From Microscillaceae bacterium (GTDB taxonomy: Bacteria > Bacteroidota > Bacteroidia > Cytophagales > Microscillaceae): a stretch of 32,541 nucleotides of DNA. The position numbers were made by a program, and so were the translations under genes. Numbering within the stretch: the first letter of the stretch is position 1; each line of letters opens with the position of its first letter. The notes beneath the pieces are model-generated. The model saw only the letters and a list, made by a program, of their open reading frames with translations. It did not search any database and was not told the DNA's origin. The stretch spans positions 1-32,541 of the forward strand of contig JAABSX010000047.1 in assembly GCA_011390205.1 (NCBI GenBank), given 5' to 3'. Shown in pieces: positions 24,219 through 32,516 of the stretch.

Positions 24219-26153
24219 TTATTTATAACTTCTTTGCGTTAGTTTTACATTCTCAAAAATGAGGTCTTCTTTGATGAGTTCTTCTTGTGCTTCCTCGCCT
24301 ACATACTTCCAAGCAGCCACGAAAGAGAAGTTGTCATCATCACGTTTTGCCTCACCTTCATCGGTTTGGTATTCTTCACGGAAGTGTCCTCCGCAAGATT
24401 CTTCACGCATCAATGCATCATCTATCATGAGTTCACCTAACTCTATAAAGTCAGATACTCGGCAAGCTTTTTCAAGCGTAATGTTAAGTTCTTCGCTGCC
24501 TCCAAGCACTTTTACATTACTCCAAAACTCCTTGCGAAGCTTTTGCACTTTTTCTTTAGCTATTTTTAAGCCCTCTGCATTTCGAGACATTCCGCAATAA
24601 TCCCACATGATTTTTCCTAGCTCTTTGTGGAAGTCATCTACTGTTTTGTCTCCATTGATAGAGAGGAGCTTGTCAATATTTGCTTTTACATTTGCCTCTG
24701 CTTCTTTGAAGGCAGGGTGGTCGGTAGGCACTTTATCAGTAGGAAGCGTAGCTATATAATCTCCAATGGTATAAGGAACTACAAAATAGCCATCTGCCAA
24801 GCCTTGCATCAATGCACTTGCACCGAGTCTATTGGCACCATGGTCTGAGAAGTTGGCTTCTCCTAGAGCATATAGCCCTGGCACAGAGGTCATGAGGTTA
24901 TAATCTACCCAAAGTCCGCCCATTGTGTAGTGAATGGCAGGATAGATTTTCATAGGCGTTTCGTATGGATTGTCGTCTGTGATTTTTTCATACATCTGAA
25001 ACAAGTTTCCGTATTTGGCACGGATGAGGTCTTCACCATCACGCTTGATAGCATCTCTAAAATCCAAAAATACTGCCAAGCCTGTGGGTGCTACGCCACG
25101 CCCTTCGTCGCATACATATTTGGCATTTCGAGAGGCAACATCACGGGGCACAAGATTGCCAAAAGAGGGATATTTGCGCTCCAAATAATAATCACGGTCT
25201 TCTTCCTTGATGCTTTCGGGCTTCATCTCACCTTTGCGGATTTTTTCAGCATCTTCTATTTTCTTAGGTACCCAGACACGCCCATCGTTGCGTAATGACT
25301 CAGACATGAGGGTCAGTTTGGATTGATAATCACCAGAAACAGGGATACATGTGGGGTGAATCTGTACGTAACAAGGGTTGGCAAAGTGTGCTCCTTTTTT
25401 GTGGGCACGCCATGCGGCAGTTACATTAGAACCCATGGCATTGGTGGAGAGGAAAAACACATTGCCATAGCCACCTGTGCAGAGCAAGACGGCATGGGCA
25501 GAGTGTGATTCTATCTGACCTGTTACTAGATTTCGGGTGATGATTCCACGTGCCTTACCATCAATGGTTACCAAATCAAGCATTTCAGTACGTGGGTATA
25601 ATTTCACTTTTCCGTTGGCTACTTGGCGGCTCAAAGCACTGTAAGCACCCAAAAGCAACTGCTGCCCTGTCTGACCTCGTGCATAAAACGTACGAGATAC
25701 TTGTGCTCCACCGAAAGAGCGGTTGTCGAGCAACCCTCCATATTCACGAGCAAAAGGAACACCTTGAGCGACGCATTGATCTATAATATTGACACTCACT
25801 TGGGCAAGACGGTGTACGTTTGCTTCACGAGAGCGATAATCACCTCCTTTGACAGTATCATAGAATAATCTAAAGACACTGTCTCCATCGTTTTGGTAGT
25901 TTTTGGCTGCGTTGATGCCTCCTTGTGCTGCGATGCTGTGTGCACGGCGAGGGCTGTCTTGAAAACAAAACGATTTTACATTGTAGCCAAGCTCAGCAAG
26001 GGAGGCTGCTGCAGAAGCACCTGCAAGCCCTGTCCCTACCACGATTACGTCATACTTACGCTTGTTGGCAGGGTTTACTAATTTTATGTTGAATTTATGA
26101 CGCTCCCACTTTTCTGCTAAGGGACCGTCAGGGATTTTTGACTCTAACTTCAT
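24219..26153 (-). CDS. sdhA: Succinate dehydrogenase/fumarate reductase flavoprotein subunit
   Basis: 644 residues. The FAD dinucleotide fold is [12 protein letters not shown] (38-49). The covalent FAD attachment His is His72 in [15 protein letters not shown]. Active-site residues appear in IHPTCIP (His267), the PRDVASR block (Arg338/Arg343) and AIHYTMGG (His409). The second FAD-binding segment is [20 protein letters not shown] (about 429-448). It oxidises succinate to fumarate in the TCA cycle, or the reverse under anaerobic conditions. Length and [16 protein letters not shown] style match the Bacillus/Wolinella/Bacteroidota type rather than the E. coli SdhA (588 residues). It sits 33 bp after sdhC. 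Confidence 0.97.
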   Translation of the reverse strand: MKLESKIPDGPLAEKWERHKFNIKLVNPANKRKYDVIVVGTGLAGASAAASLAELGYNVKSFCFQDSPRRAHSIAAQGGINAAKNYQNDGDSVFRLFYDTVKGGDYRSREANVHRLAQVSVNIIDQCVAQGVPFAREYGGLLDNRSFGGAQVSRTFYARGQTGQQLLLGAYSALSRQVANGKVKLYPRTEMLDLVTIDGKARGIITRNLVTGQIESHSAHAVLLCTGGYGNVFFLSTNAMGSNVTAAWRAHKKGAHFANPCYVQIHPTCIPVSGDYQSKLTLMSESLRNDGRVWVPKKIEDAEKIRKGEMKPESIKEEDRDYYLERKYPSFGNLVPRDVASRNAKYVCDEGRGVAPTGLAVFLDFRDAIKRDGEDLIRAKYGNLFQMYEKITDDNPYETPMKIYPAIHYTMGGLWVDYNLMTSVPGLYALGEANFSDHGANRLGASALMQGLADGYFVVPYTIGDYIATLPTDKVPTDHPAFKEAEANVKANIDKLLSINGDKTVDDFHKELGKIMWDYCGMSRNAEGLKIAKEKVQKLRKEFWSNVKVLGGSEELNITLEKACRVSDFIELGELMIDDALMREESCGGHFREEYQTDEGEAKRDDDNFSFVAAWKYVGEEAQEELIKEDLIFENVKLTQRSYK

Positions 26154-26186
26154 ACTGTTTATTTTTTATTCTTGATAATTTATATT

Positions 26187-26909
26187 CTAGCTAAGACTTT
26201 TAATATACATCAGTATAGGGATGAGTGCAAAACCTAGAGGAACTAAGATGCTGTAAATCAGACCCAATGTCTTGATAAAAGGTGTATATTTTACGTGATT
26301 GATTCCCAAGGTCTGAAATACACTCTGAAAACCGTGCAAGAGGTGATAAGAAAGACCTATCATAGATACCACATAAATGCCTACAATGACTGGATTTTCA
26401 AACTCGAAGACTACCAAAGCATACAGGTTGTGCATGGTTTTGCCATCATAGGTTACTTGCTCAACCGTTCCGAATTTAGATTTCGCCCAAAAATTAACGA
26501 GGTGAAGCACCAAAAATATCATTACGATAGAGCCTAGCCAAATCATGTTACGTGAACTGAAAGAACTGTTTGCGCTTGGCTTGCTGTATGCGTATTTGGT
26601 AGGGCGAGCAGTGCGGTTGTAGATGGTAAGCACTACTGAGACAATGATGTGTAAGATGATAAAAAAGAAATTGCCAACAGAAATAATCTGAATTAACTCG
26701 TTGTGCCCCATAAAATAGGCATATTCATTGAAGGCCTTTCCCCCGTCATCAAACAATATCATCTGAAGATTGCCTATCAGGTGAACCGCCAAAAACAGGA
26801 TTAAAAATAAACCTGTGAGAGCCACCAAGAGCTTGCGACCGATGGTACTCGTAAAAAATTGTATAAACCAATTGGGTTTTTTTGAAATAGTTGGATTAGA
26901 TGCACTCAT
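26187..26909 (-). CDS. sdhC: Succinate dehydrogenase cytochrome b558-type membrane anchor
   Basis: 240 residues with five hydrophobic helices (about 24-46, 77-97, 122-141, 172-192, 212-236), the single-anchor design that replaces separate SdhC and SdhD. Candidate haem-ligand histidines lie in helices: His43 (FLAVHLIGN), His87 (IILHIIVS), His136 (LVLHLVNF) and His189/His192 (SYHLLHGFQS). This fits a dihaem cytochrome b558 family anchor that passes electrons to menaquinone. It is first in the operon, and a TAnnTTTG box lies 41 nt before its start. Confidence 0.94.
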   Translation of the reverse strand: MSASNPTISKKPNWFIQFFTSTIGRKLLVALTGLFLILFLAVHLIGNLQMILFDDGGKAFNEYAYFMGHNELIQIISVGNFFFIILHIIVSVVLTIYNRTARPTKYAYSKPSANSSFSSRNMIWLGSIVMIFLVLHLVNFWAKSKFGTVEQVTYDGKTMHNLYALVVFEFENPVIVGIYVVSMIGLSYHLLHGFQSVFQTLGINHVKYTPFIKTLGLIYSILVPLGFALIPILMYIKSLS

Positions 26910-26950
26910 TTTTTTTAATCATTTAATGAAGATAAAGAATATCTGTTCCT

Positions 26951-26958
26951 CAAATTTA
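26951..26958 (-). promoter_or_regulatory. Promoter -7-like box TAAATTTG of the sdhCAB operon
   Basis: It matches TAnnTTTG on the minus strand, 41 nt before the sdhC start. The rest of 26910-27121 is AT-rich and shows no other obvious signal. Confidence 0.4.
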
Positions 26959-27121
26959 CATCTCCATTTTTAGAAATCGATATAAATTGCCAAACATTCT
27001 TTATATTTTAAATTGATTCTAAATTTATAGAAGCTTCTAAATTTTGAATAATTAAGATTTTGTGTGGGTAAAAAGTTTGTCAAAGGTGGTTTTTTTTGGA
27101 ACATAGCTTGATTTTAGGCAT

Positions 27122-27155
27122 AAAAAAAGGCTTGCCGAGTGGCAAGCCTTTTTTT
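27122..27155. terminator. Terminator overlapping the end of the 41-residue gene
   Basis: A 15-bp perfect stem (aaaaaaaggcttgcc at 27122-27136, ggcaagccttttttt at 27141-27155) with a GAGT tetraloop and long A/T tracts. It touches the stop codon of the small gene. Confidence 0.9.
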
Positions 27156-27279
27156 ATGCTTCGGCTTTTTTATTTTTTTCGTAGCGTCTTGCTACTCCCT
27201 CGGCAATGATAACTTGCTGTCTAGTATAAGTGAGTGTCTCTTTATTTTTTAAGATTTTTTTGGCAACACGTATTGTCAT
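27154..27279 (-). CDS. Small conserved-looking basic protein, 41 residues
   Basis: The ATG at 27277-27279 gives MTIRVAKKILKNKETLTYTR followed by a helix ending RYEKNKKAEA. Longer versions starting upstream add an AT-rich, non-conserved-looking extension. Small, highly basic proteins of this style (IR-AKKILKNKE, then a Q-V-AE helix) are frequent in Bacteroidota, but I know of no assigned function. A promoter-like box 38 nt upstream and a strong terminator directly after the stop argue that this is a real single-gene transcript. Confidence 0.7.
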   Translation of the reverse strand: MTIRVAKKILKNKETLTYTRQQVIIAEGVARRYEKNKKAEA

Positions 27280-27317
27280 GATGTTCTGATTTTGATTAAA
27301 CGGAATTATTTGGAGTG

Positions 27318-27325
27318 CAAAGATA
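27318..27325 (-). promoter_or_regulatory. Promoter -7-like box TATCTTTG of the small basic protein gene
   Basis: An exact TAnnTTTG match on the minus strand, 38 nt before the ATG at 27279. No -33 TTG at canonical spacing. Confidence 0.4.
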
Positions 27326-27404
27326 ATTACTTTTGTATAAAAACTCCGAGTAATTGCCAAGATTTATCGAAACTTACCCAAATTACTATACTATCTATCG
27401 GGTT

Positions 27405-27482
27405 CAAGTCAAATTTCCCTTTTTAGTCACCTCACCCCTTCCCTGCCCTCAAGATAAGACATAAGGGGGGCAATTTGACTTG
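27405..27482. repeat. Long-armed inverted repeat in a gene-poor region
   Basis: caagtcaaatt (27405-27415) and aatttgacttg (27472-27482) are perfect 11-bp inverted copies. The sequences just inside (tcccttttt, aagggggg) can extend the pairing. The enclosed 56 nt contain C-rich DNA unlike its surroundings. It could be the ends of a tiny non-autonomous element or a structured RNA; I see no target-site duplication. Confidence 0.4.
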
Positions 27483-28056
27483 CACTCTGTTTATCTCTTT
27501 ACCGATATATCTCTCTAGGGGCTGCACTTCACAAAACTGGTCGATAGCTGGGGTTCAAGAAATGGCTGTTATTCAATTTGTAAAAGATTAAGCGTTTTTC
27601 ACAGCCATCCCGATGCCAAGAGTAACATAGCGTTTATTTCAGCTTACTCTTGAAGGCTTCCATCTTCTCACAAGGCAAATAACCTTCTGGCATACCCAGA
27701 TAAGAGATAGGTTCTATGATGTAAGTAAATTTATTAATTTGGTAATATGCTAATTATCAGCAGGTTAGATAAAGAATAATATAAACTATTTTTGCTCAAG
27801 TACTTAGCCCTTACAGGCACTATACTATCCATTTTCGTAAGGCTTGGCATAGCTCATCAGGTCATCTTTGCACTTGTCTAAACATTTATTTATTTTATCT
27901 CGAGCCGTTTTTCAGGTTCGATAAATAGGTGTTTATCAACTAAATAGTATCATTGGTGTATTTTTAGGGGGGGGTTATAAAAGCATACTGCTTATACTGC
28001 TATCCTCACGTTGATATATCTGTAAGAAATACCAATTCATTTAAAATTATAATTTC
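27483..28056. other. Gene-poor region with broken reading frames
   Basis: No gene can be supported here. Two short minus-strand open stretches without start codons look protein-like: 27640-27753 (with FTYIIEPISYLGMPEGYLPC) and 27825-27911 (with KCLDKCKDDLMSYAKPYENG). A plus-strand scrap ends EMAVIQFVKD near 27590. These may be debris of decayed genes. A run of eight G's (27967-27974) and a tandem atactgctt/atactgcta lie shortly before the lipoprotein gene. No recognisable promoter box precedes that gene. Confidence 0.35.
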
Positions 28057-28575
28057 ATGAAAAAAAATCATTTATTTACTTTGTTTATTATTATCCTTTC
28101 ACTAGGCTTTACCGCTTGCAATAGTGATGACCCTCAACGTGCCAACACACTTACCATCAATGGAGAGAACTTCCCCTTAGAGAAGGGATATATTCAGGGA
28201 GATGGCCCGCAGTATAACATCACATTAATGAATGGTGCTATTGATGAGAATGGAAGATTCAATGCTGAGGTTACACAATATATCTATTTTGAGATTACCT
28301 CGACCTCTGCAGCAGCACTAGCCCCTGGCACTTATACTTTTAACCCAGAAGAACCCTCAGGTACTTTTTCTCAGATATATATTTCTAGGGGGAATAGCAC
28401 TCAAGACGGGGAGTGGAACGAAAATCTTGGCTATTTCAACGCCACGAGTGGCACAGTAGTGGTAAGCAAAAGTGGAGATACTTACACTTTTGAATGTACC
28501 TTTACCTTCGGCGATGAAACTATTACGACTTACTACGCTGGAACATTAGAACTGATGCCTGTTCGACCAGCATAG
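28057..28575 (+). CDS. Lipoprotein of unknown function
   Basis: 172 residues. The N-terminus MKKNHLFTLFIIILSLGFTAC is a lipoprotein signal with Cys21 (lipobox F-T-A-C). The following NSDDP is an acidic tail after Cys, like the Bacteroidota lipoprotein export signal that sends lipoproteins to the cell surface. The mature part is beta-rich (TLTINGENFPLEKGYI, IYFEITS, GTVVVSKSGDTYTFECTFTF) and resembles the many small Bacteroidota surface lipoproteins with a single beta-sandwich. I do not recognise a specific family. It ends before a strong hairpin at 28655. Confidence 0.85.
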   Translation: MKKNHLFTLFIIILSLGFTACNSDDPQRANTLTINGENFPLEKGYIQGDGPQYNITLMNGAIDENGRFNAEVTQYIYFEITSTSAAALAPGTYTFNPEEPSGTFSQIYISRGNSTQDGEWNENLGYFNATSGTVVVSKSGDTYTFECTFTFGDETITTYYAGTLELMPVRPA

Positions 28576-28654
28576 TAAAACCCATACCACTATGCAAAAA
28601 TAGAAATCTCTAACTATTTTCTGAAAGTATCTTGTTCATAATCAAGAATTTAGG

Positions 28655-28681
28655 TGTGGCACTTTTTGAAAAAGTGCCACA
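28655..28681 (+). terminator. Strong hairpin after the lipoprotein gene
   Basis: tgtggcacttttt (28655-28667) and aaaaagtgccaca (28669-28681) are perfect 13-bp arms around one base. The effective stem is tgtggcac/gtgccaca with an A/T loop. It lies 80 bp after the lipoprotein stop and 41 bp before the next start; the weak following T-run makes termination likely but not certain. Confidence 0.6.
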
Positions 28682-28721
28682 TTTCTACAAAATTTTATGC
28701 AATCAATTTGAATTAAAAAAA

Positions 28722-29192
28722 ATGAAAAAAATAGATGTAATTTCAACTGCGCTTAGTATTATTTTGCTAGGATTGAGCCTTTCTAGCTCTGTGGCTCAGA
28801 CTACGAAAGAAATGTTGCGTATCGTCACCGAAGATTTGAGCCATAACGATGACGCTTATTATTGCTTTACTCACTCTTCTGAAAAACAAAATGTGGAAGC
28901 TGCATTCACCGATGAGTCAATAATACTGATAGGTGTTCTCAAAGTAAGTCCGCCAGACGGATATGCTGGAGAGGGTTCTGACCAAGCATTCTTCTATTTT
29001 TTTACAGGAAACTGGATAGACGATACTAGTGCCAGTCTTGATATGTATATGCTTGGCCCAGATCAAGACATTATAGAAGAAAGCAAGCAAGAAGTGCTGT
29101 TCAAAAAAATAAATGATTTTGAAATAGCACTCACAGAGGGAGATAGGAAAGAAATCATCTTAGACCTAGTCAGTTGTGAAGAAATTGAATAA
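28722..29192 (+). CDS. Small exported protein of unknown function
   Basis: 156 residues from the ATG at 28722. An earlier in-frame start at 28632 would read straight through the hairpin and put 30 residues before the signal peptide, so I reject it. The signal peptide is MKKIDVISTALSIILLGLSL with likely cleavage after SSSVAQ. The mature protein is acidic, with VSPPDGYAGEGSDQAFFYFF and two cysteines (in YYCFTH and LVSCEEIE) that could form a disulfide in the periplasm. No family recognised. Confidence 0.75.
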   Translation: MKKIDVISTALSIILLGLSLSSSVAQTTKEMLRIVTEDLSHNDDAYYCFTHSSEKQNVEAAFTDESIILIGVLKVSPPDGYAGEGSDQAFFYFFTGNWIDDTSASLDMYMLGPDQDIIEESKQEVLFKKINDFEIALTEGDRKEIILDLVSCEEIE

Positions 29193-29268
29193 AACTACGA
29201 AGCACTAGGAGTTCTTAAGCTAAATTCTAGTGCTTTATTATAGCTTTTCATTCCTCTCAAGCATTTTT

Positions 29269-29295
29269 ACCCATGGTCTAGGCTATGGGTTTTTA
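29269..29295 (+). terminator. Terminator of the small exported protein gene
   Basis: acccat (29269-29274) pairs with atgggt (29285-29290), followed on the plus strand by TTTTATTTG. A second weaker hairpin, aagcactag/ctagtgctt (29200-29235), lies nearer the stop. Confidence 0.5.
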
Positions 29296-29309
29296 TTTGC
29301 TACATAGCT

Positions 29310-29771
29310 CTACTCAGGCATACACCTGATAAAACCTGAGCCTTCAAAGGTCATCACTATCTCATTCTTTTGGTTAGTCATCTCTGCCTTTCCATATAAG
29401 ATCCCTACATCTGGGCGGCTTTTTGATACCCTTTTATCCAATATGTAGTATTTTCCTGTGAGTGTATCTTCAGGATGCACGGGCTTAAGCCATTGAAGTT
29501 TTTCTACACCAGGTGCCCCCAAGGTCTCGGCATGGCTCAGAATGGCATCTACATACATCCGCATAAACATACTGGCAGTATGCCAACCACTTGCCGAAAG
29601 TTTGCCAAAAAGTGATTTTGCGGCTGCCTCATCATCCAAATGAAAGGGCTGAGGGTCAAACTCTGTAGCAAAACGAATCACCTCTTCTCGGCTTACTGTC
29701 TTGTAACCTACGGGGATGATGTCTCCTATTTCAAAATCTTCGTAATAAGTTCTTTTCTTTTCTTGATTCAT
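29310..29771 (-). CDS. MaoC-like hotdog-fold hydratase/dehydratase
   Basis: 153 residues, the usual single-hotdog MaoC length. The catalytic loop FDPQPFHLDDEAA holds Asp39 and His44, followed by FGKLSASGWHT, the characteristic turn of (R)-specific enoyl-CoA hydratases. The opening YYEDFEIGD and the later LQWLKPVHPEDTLTG are also standard. The enzyme hydrates an enoyl thioester or a related unsaturated acyl-CoA in the cytoplasm. It is the last gene of a tight operon, 14 bp after the M23-like gene, which is an uncommon partner. Acyl-chain preference cannot be read from the sequence. Confidence 0.93.
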   Translation of the reverse strand: MNQEKKRTYYEDFEIGDIIPVGYKTVSREEVIRFATEFDPQPFHLDDEAAAKSLFGKLSASGWHTASMFMRMYVDAILSHAETLGAPGVEKLQWLKPVHPEDTLTGKYYILDKRVSKSRPDVGILYGKAEMTNQKNEIVMTFEGSGFIRCMPE

Positions 29772-29785
29772 TCTGTATTTGTTTT

Positions 29786-30466
29786 TTAATGTGTGGTATT
29801 TAAAATGTAACCAGGGTCAGGGCAAATCTCAAGATAATATCCCTGCTCGTGCCGTGGTGCTACGCCTATAAAATCTCCTTTGCGCCCGAGCATATCACCC
29901 ATTACCTGAAAATGCAAGTGAGAAGCCCATTGTCCGTTCTCGGTTTCTGTGCCTATTTCAGAAATTTTTTGTCCTTTTTGGATGTGCTGCCCCTCTGTGA
30001 GTGGCAAAAGAGAGCTTCGGGTAAGGTGCCCATAGAGTGTATAAAAAGTGCAGCCCTCTAAAATATGCTCCAAAATAATGGTAGGCCCATAATCCCCAAA
30101 ATTATCATTGTCTTGGAAGCTATGGACTTTTCCCTCCCAAGGAGCAAATACGGGTGTGTGTGCAGGCATCCAGATATCTATACCAAGGTGAATGGACCTT
30201 GCCCCTGCACTCATAGAAAACACATGGCTTTTCTGATATACACTTCGGTCTTCGGCATAGCCTCCGATGCCAGCCTTTGCAGCAGCATCTGAGATTCGCC
30301 CAAAAATATACGCATTCATTTGTGAGATATTGCCTAGGTCAAAATGGGCAAGCTCAGGATTATTCTCCGAAAAATCAAACCAGAAAAGCGTGTCTTGCTG
30401 AAAATCAAGGGGGACTACAGATGCAAATTGCCCTTGGTATTTTTTTAGTAAAGTATTGAGGTTCAA
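29786..30466 (-). CDS. M23 (LytM-like) metallopeptidase-fold protein without signal peptide
   Basis: 226 residues. The LytM zinc site is complete: His93 and Asp97 (SIHLGIDIW), His147 (TLYGHLTR) and His183-x-His185 (ASHLHFQV). Unlike cell-wall M23 endopeptidases it has no signal peptide or membrane anchor, and it starts with a 70-residue region ending IGGYAEDRSVYQKSHVF. This arrangement resembles the M23-like module found fused between kinase and class III aminotransferase domains in some bacterial proteins, more than murein hydrolases; that comparison is from memory. It starts 11 bp after a PLP aminotransferase and 14 bp before a MaoC gene, so a cytoplasmic metabolic role is possible. Confidence 0.85.
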   Translation of the reverse strand: MNLNTLLKKYQGQFASVVPLDFQQDTLFWFDFSENNPELAHFDLGNISQMNAYIFGRISDAAAKAGIGGYAEDRSVYQKSHVFSMSAGARSIHLGIDIWMPAHTPVFAPWEGKVHSFQDNDNFGDYGPTIILEHILEGCTFYTLYGHLTRSSLLPLTEGQHIQKGQKISEIGTETENGQWASHLHFQVMGDMLGRKGDFIGVAPRHEQGYYLEICPDPGYILNTTH

Positions 30467-30477
30467 TGTTTTATAAT

Positions 30478-31572
30478 TTAAAATTGGTTCATGATTTCTA
30501 TTACATACGCTATTTCATTTTTTTGATGAAAAAAAGCAATGGGCAAACTTAACTGAGTTTCTGCAATTTTTTTGCTAATGGGGTAATCATTTATATTCCA
30601 TTTTCCTAGAAAGGCTTCTTGGGCAGGGAGAGCTATGGGGTAGTGCAGCCCCGTCTGAATGCCTTTCTGGAGGAGATATTCTCTTAATTTATCACGCTGA
30701 GGATGTCTAATAGCAAATATGTGATAGACTGACTCTGCCTCAGGGAGGATATGCGGCTTGACAAAATCTTCTTTCAGATGGGCGTGGTAGAGTGTCGCCA
30801 AGTCATTTTTGTGGGCATTGATACGGTCTAGGGCTTTTAGTTTGATATGGAGGAAGGCTGCCTGCAGCTCGTCTAATCTGGTATTGTAGCCCTGCTCGCT
30901 GTGTATATATTTTTGGGTAGAGCCGTAGTTGCGGAGGAGATTTATTTTCTGAAAATATTTTTCTGAATGGCAGACTACAGCCCCTGCATCTCCGAGTGCG
31001 CCCAGATTCTTGGCTGGATAAAAACTAAAACTTGCCAAATCTCCCCAACTCCCCACCTTTTGCCCTTGAAATCTTGCTCCGTGGGCTTGGGCGGCATCTT
31101 CCAATAAGTATAAATGGTGTTGCCCACAAATACGCTTGAGTGCATCCATCTTGCAGGGGCTTCCATAAAGATGCACAGCAATGAGGGCTTTGGTCTGTGG
31201 AGTGATTTTTTCTTCTATCCTGTGGTGGTCTATATTATAAGTATGCTCCTCAGGCTCTACCAGCACAGGGATATGCCCTGCTTGCAGCACCGATAAAACC
31301 GTGGCGATAAAAGTGTGTGCAGGTACGATGATTTCGCTTTTGGGCGGAAGCTCCAAAGCCAAAATGGCCAATGTAAGTGCATCTAAGCCCGAATTAACCC
31401 CTACCGCAAAGCGAGTCTGACAATAATCCGCCCAAGATTTTTCAAAATCAGCCACATGTTGCCCCAGCACAAACTGCCCCTGTATGAGGGTCTGTGAGAA
31501 AATGGACTGAAAATCTTCTCTGAAGCAGTGATTGGTCTTTGCCAAATCTTCGTAAGCTATTTCAATGTGCAT
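30478..31572 (-). CDS. DegT/DnrJ/EryC1/StrS-family PLP-dependent aminotransferase
   Basis: 364 residues, normal for the family. The PLP site includes NSGLDAL (60-66), the Asp159 in LLEDAAQAHGA that contacts the pyridine nitrogen, and the Schiff-base Lys188 in SFSFYPAKNLGALGDAGAVV. VPAHTFIATVLSVL and the C-terminal IQTGLHYPIALPAQEAF are family signatures. Such enzymes aminate nucleotide-linked keto sugars (FdtB/QdtB-like) for surface polysaccharide or antibiotic sugars. No other nucleotide-sugar genes are visible here. It is first in the operon with the M23-like and MaoC genes, and starts just after the initiator tRNA terminator. Confidence 0.93.
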   Translation of the reverse strand: MHIEIAYEDLAKTNHCFREDFQSIFSQTLIQGQFVLGQHVADFEKSWADYCQTRFAVGVNSGLDALTLAILALELPPKSEIIVPAHTFIATVLSVLQAGHIPVLVEPEEHTYNIDHHRIEEKITPQTKALIAVHLYGSPCKMDALKRICGQHHLYLLEDAAQAHGARFQGQKVGSWGDLASFSFYPAKNLGALGDAGAVVCHSEKYFQKINLLRNYGSTQKYIHSEQGYNTRLDELQAAFLHIKLKALDRINAHKNDLATLYHAHLKEDFVKPHILPEAESVYHIFAIRHPQRDKLREYLLQKGIQTGLHYPIALPAQEAFLGKWNINDYPISKKIAETQLSLPIAFFHQKNEIAYVIEIMNQF

Positions 31573-31617
31573 ATCCTAAAAATACTGACCTGATTATTCT
31601 TAGAAGGGAATCCCCAT

Positions 31618-31650
31618 AAAAAAACCCAGTAGTAAACTACTGGGTTTTTT
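31618..31650. terminator. Terminator of the initiator tRNA gene
   Basis: A long perfect stem (aaaaaacccagtagt at 31619-31633, actactgggtttttt at 31636-31650) has a very tight loop and lies just downstream of the tRNA on the minus strand. It separates the tRNA from the aminotransferase operon. Confidence 0.85.
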
Positions 31651-31657
31651 GTTTTTG

Positions 31658-31730
<73 letters not shown>

Positions 31731-31967
31731 ATGTGATAGTAATACAAATCAAGTCTTCAAATAGTTTCATAAAAATTTATTTTTTTAAAAAAATAATTTG
31801 AACCTCTCTCTTAGGGCAATTATCCAAGCATTTTGCTGTGGGTGGTTTTATGGGTGGCAGCAGACTGAAGAGAGAGTTTTTATACCCAACTTAACTAAAA
31901 AGACAAAGCTCTAAAAAGCACTTTTGCCTCTTTTTTGCAAATACAGTGTTTATGGCTAGTTTTTGTT

Positions 31968-32516
31968 TTATGCCATCCCATTTACACCTAAGTTACTTAG
32001 TGTTTTTTCGTCTAAATTAACATTTATTTGCCAGTAGTAACTACAACCATCGAAAACCATTACATAATCTGAGTCGAAGCTAAGCCTATGGTCAGAGTAG
32101 CCTTTTATTCTATCCCATAAACTATATCTATCCCAATAGAAATTTATATGGATTATTTTTTGACCTTTATTGTTTCTTATTCCCACATATTGTCTAAAAT
32201 ATTTGTTAAGGTTTCTATGTATTACAGGACAATTTCCAACCTGATTTAGACGATTTTTGTTGATTTTTTTAATTTGCTGCTTTAGTATTTTCTCTGCTAA
32301 CTCAATATCTTTTTTGTCAGGTATCCATCTTGTCGTAGAATCAACATCATTTACATAAAAATTTCTAAATCGGTAATTATTGTTGAATACTGTCCCACGA
32401 ACTTTATTGATTTTTACAGCAATTTTTGAGTTATCTGCTGTAAATAAACTTGCTTCTATTTTGCATGATGTTAGAATGCAAGAAAGTCCAATAATTATGA
32501 TTACCGTATTTCTCAT
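31968..32516 (-). CDS. Lipoprotein of unknown function
   Basis: 182 residues. MRNTVIIIIGLSCILTSC is a lipoprotein signal peptide with lipobox L-T-S-Cys18. The mature part is basic and rich in N, K, Y and R (VRGTVFNNNYRFRNFYVNDV, LNKYFRQYVGIRNNKGQK) and ends with aromatic strands (MVFDGCSYYWQINVN). No motif or family recognised. It is the last gene in view; the upstream promoter is beyond the window. Its lower G+C than its neighbours may mark a recent arrival, but this is an impression rather than a measured value. Confidence 0.75.
   Translation of the reverse strand: MRNTVIIIIGLSCILTSCKIEASLFTADNSKIAVKINKVRGTVFNNNYRFRNFYVNDVDSTTRWIPDKKDIELAEKILKQQIKKINKNRLNQVGNCPVIHRNLNKYFRQYVGIRNNKGQKIIHINFYWDRYSLWDRIKGYSDHRLSFDSDYVMVFDGCSYYWQINVNLDEKTLSNLGVNGMA

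Noticed and set aside
28632-28721. In-frame upstream extension of the small exported protein
   Set aside because: It would translate through the strong hairpin at 28655-28681 and bury the signal peptide 30 residues from the N-terminus.
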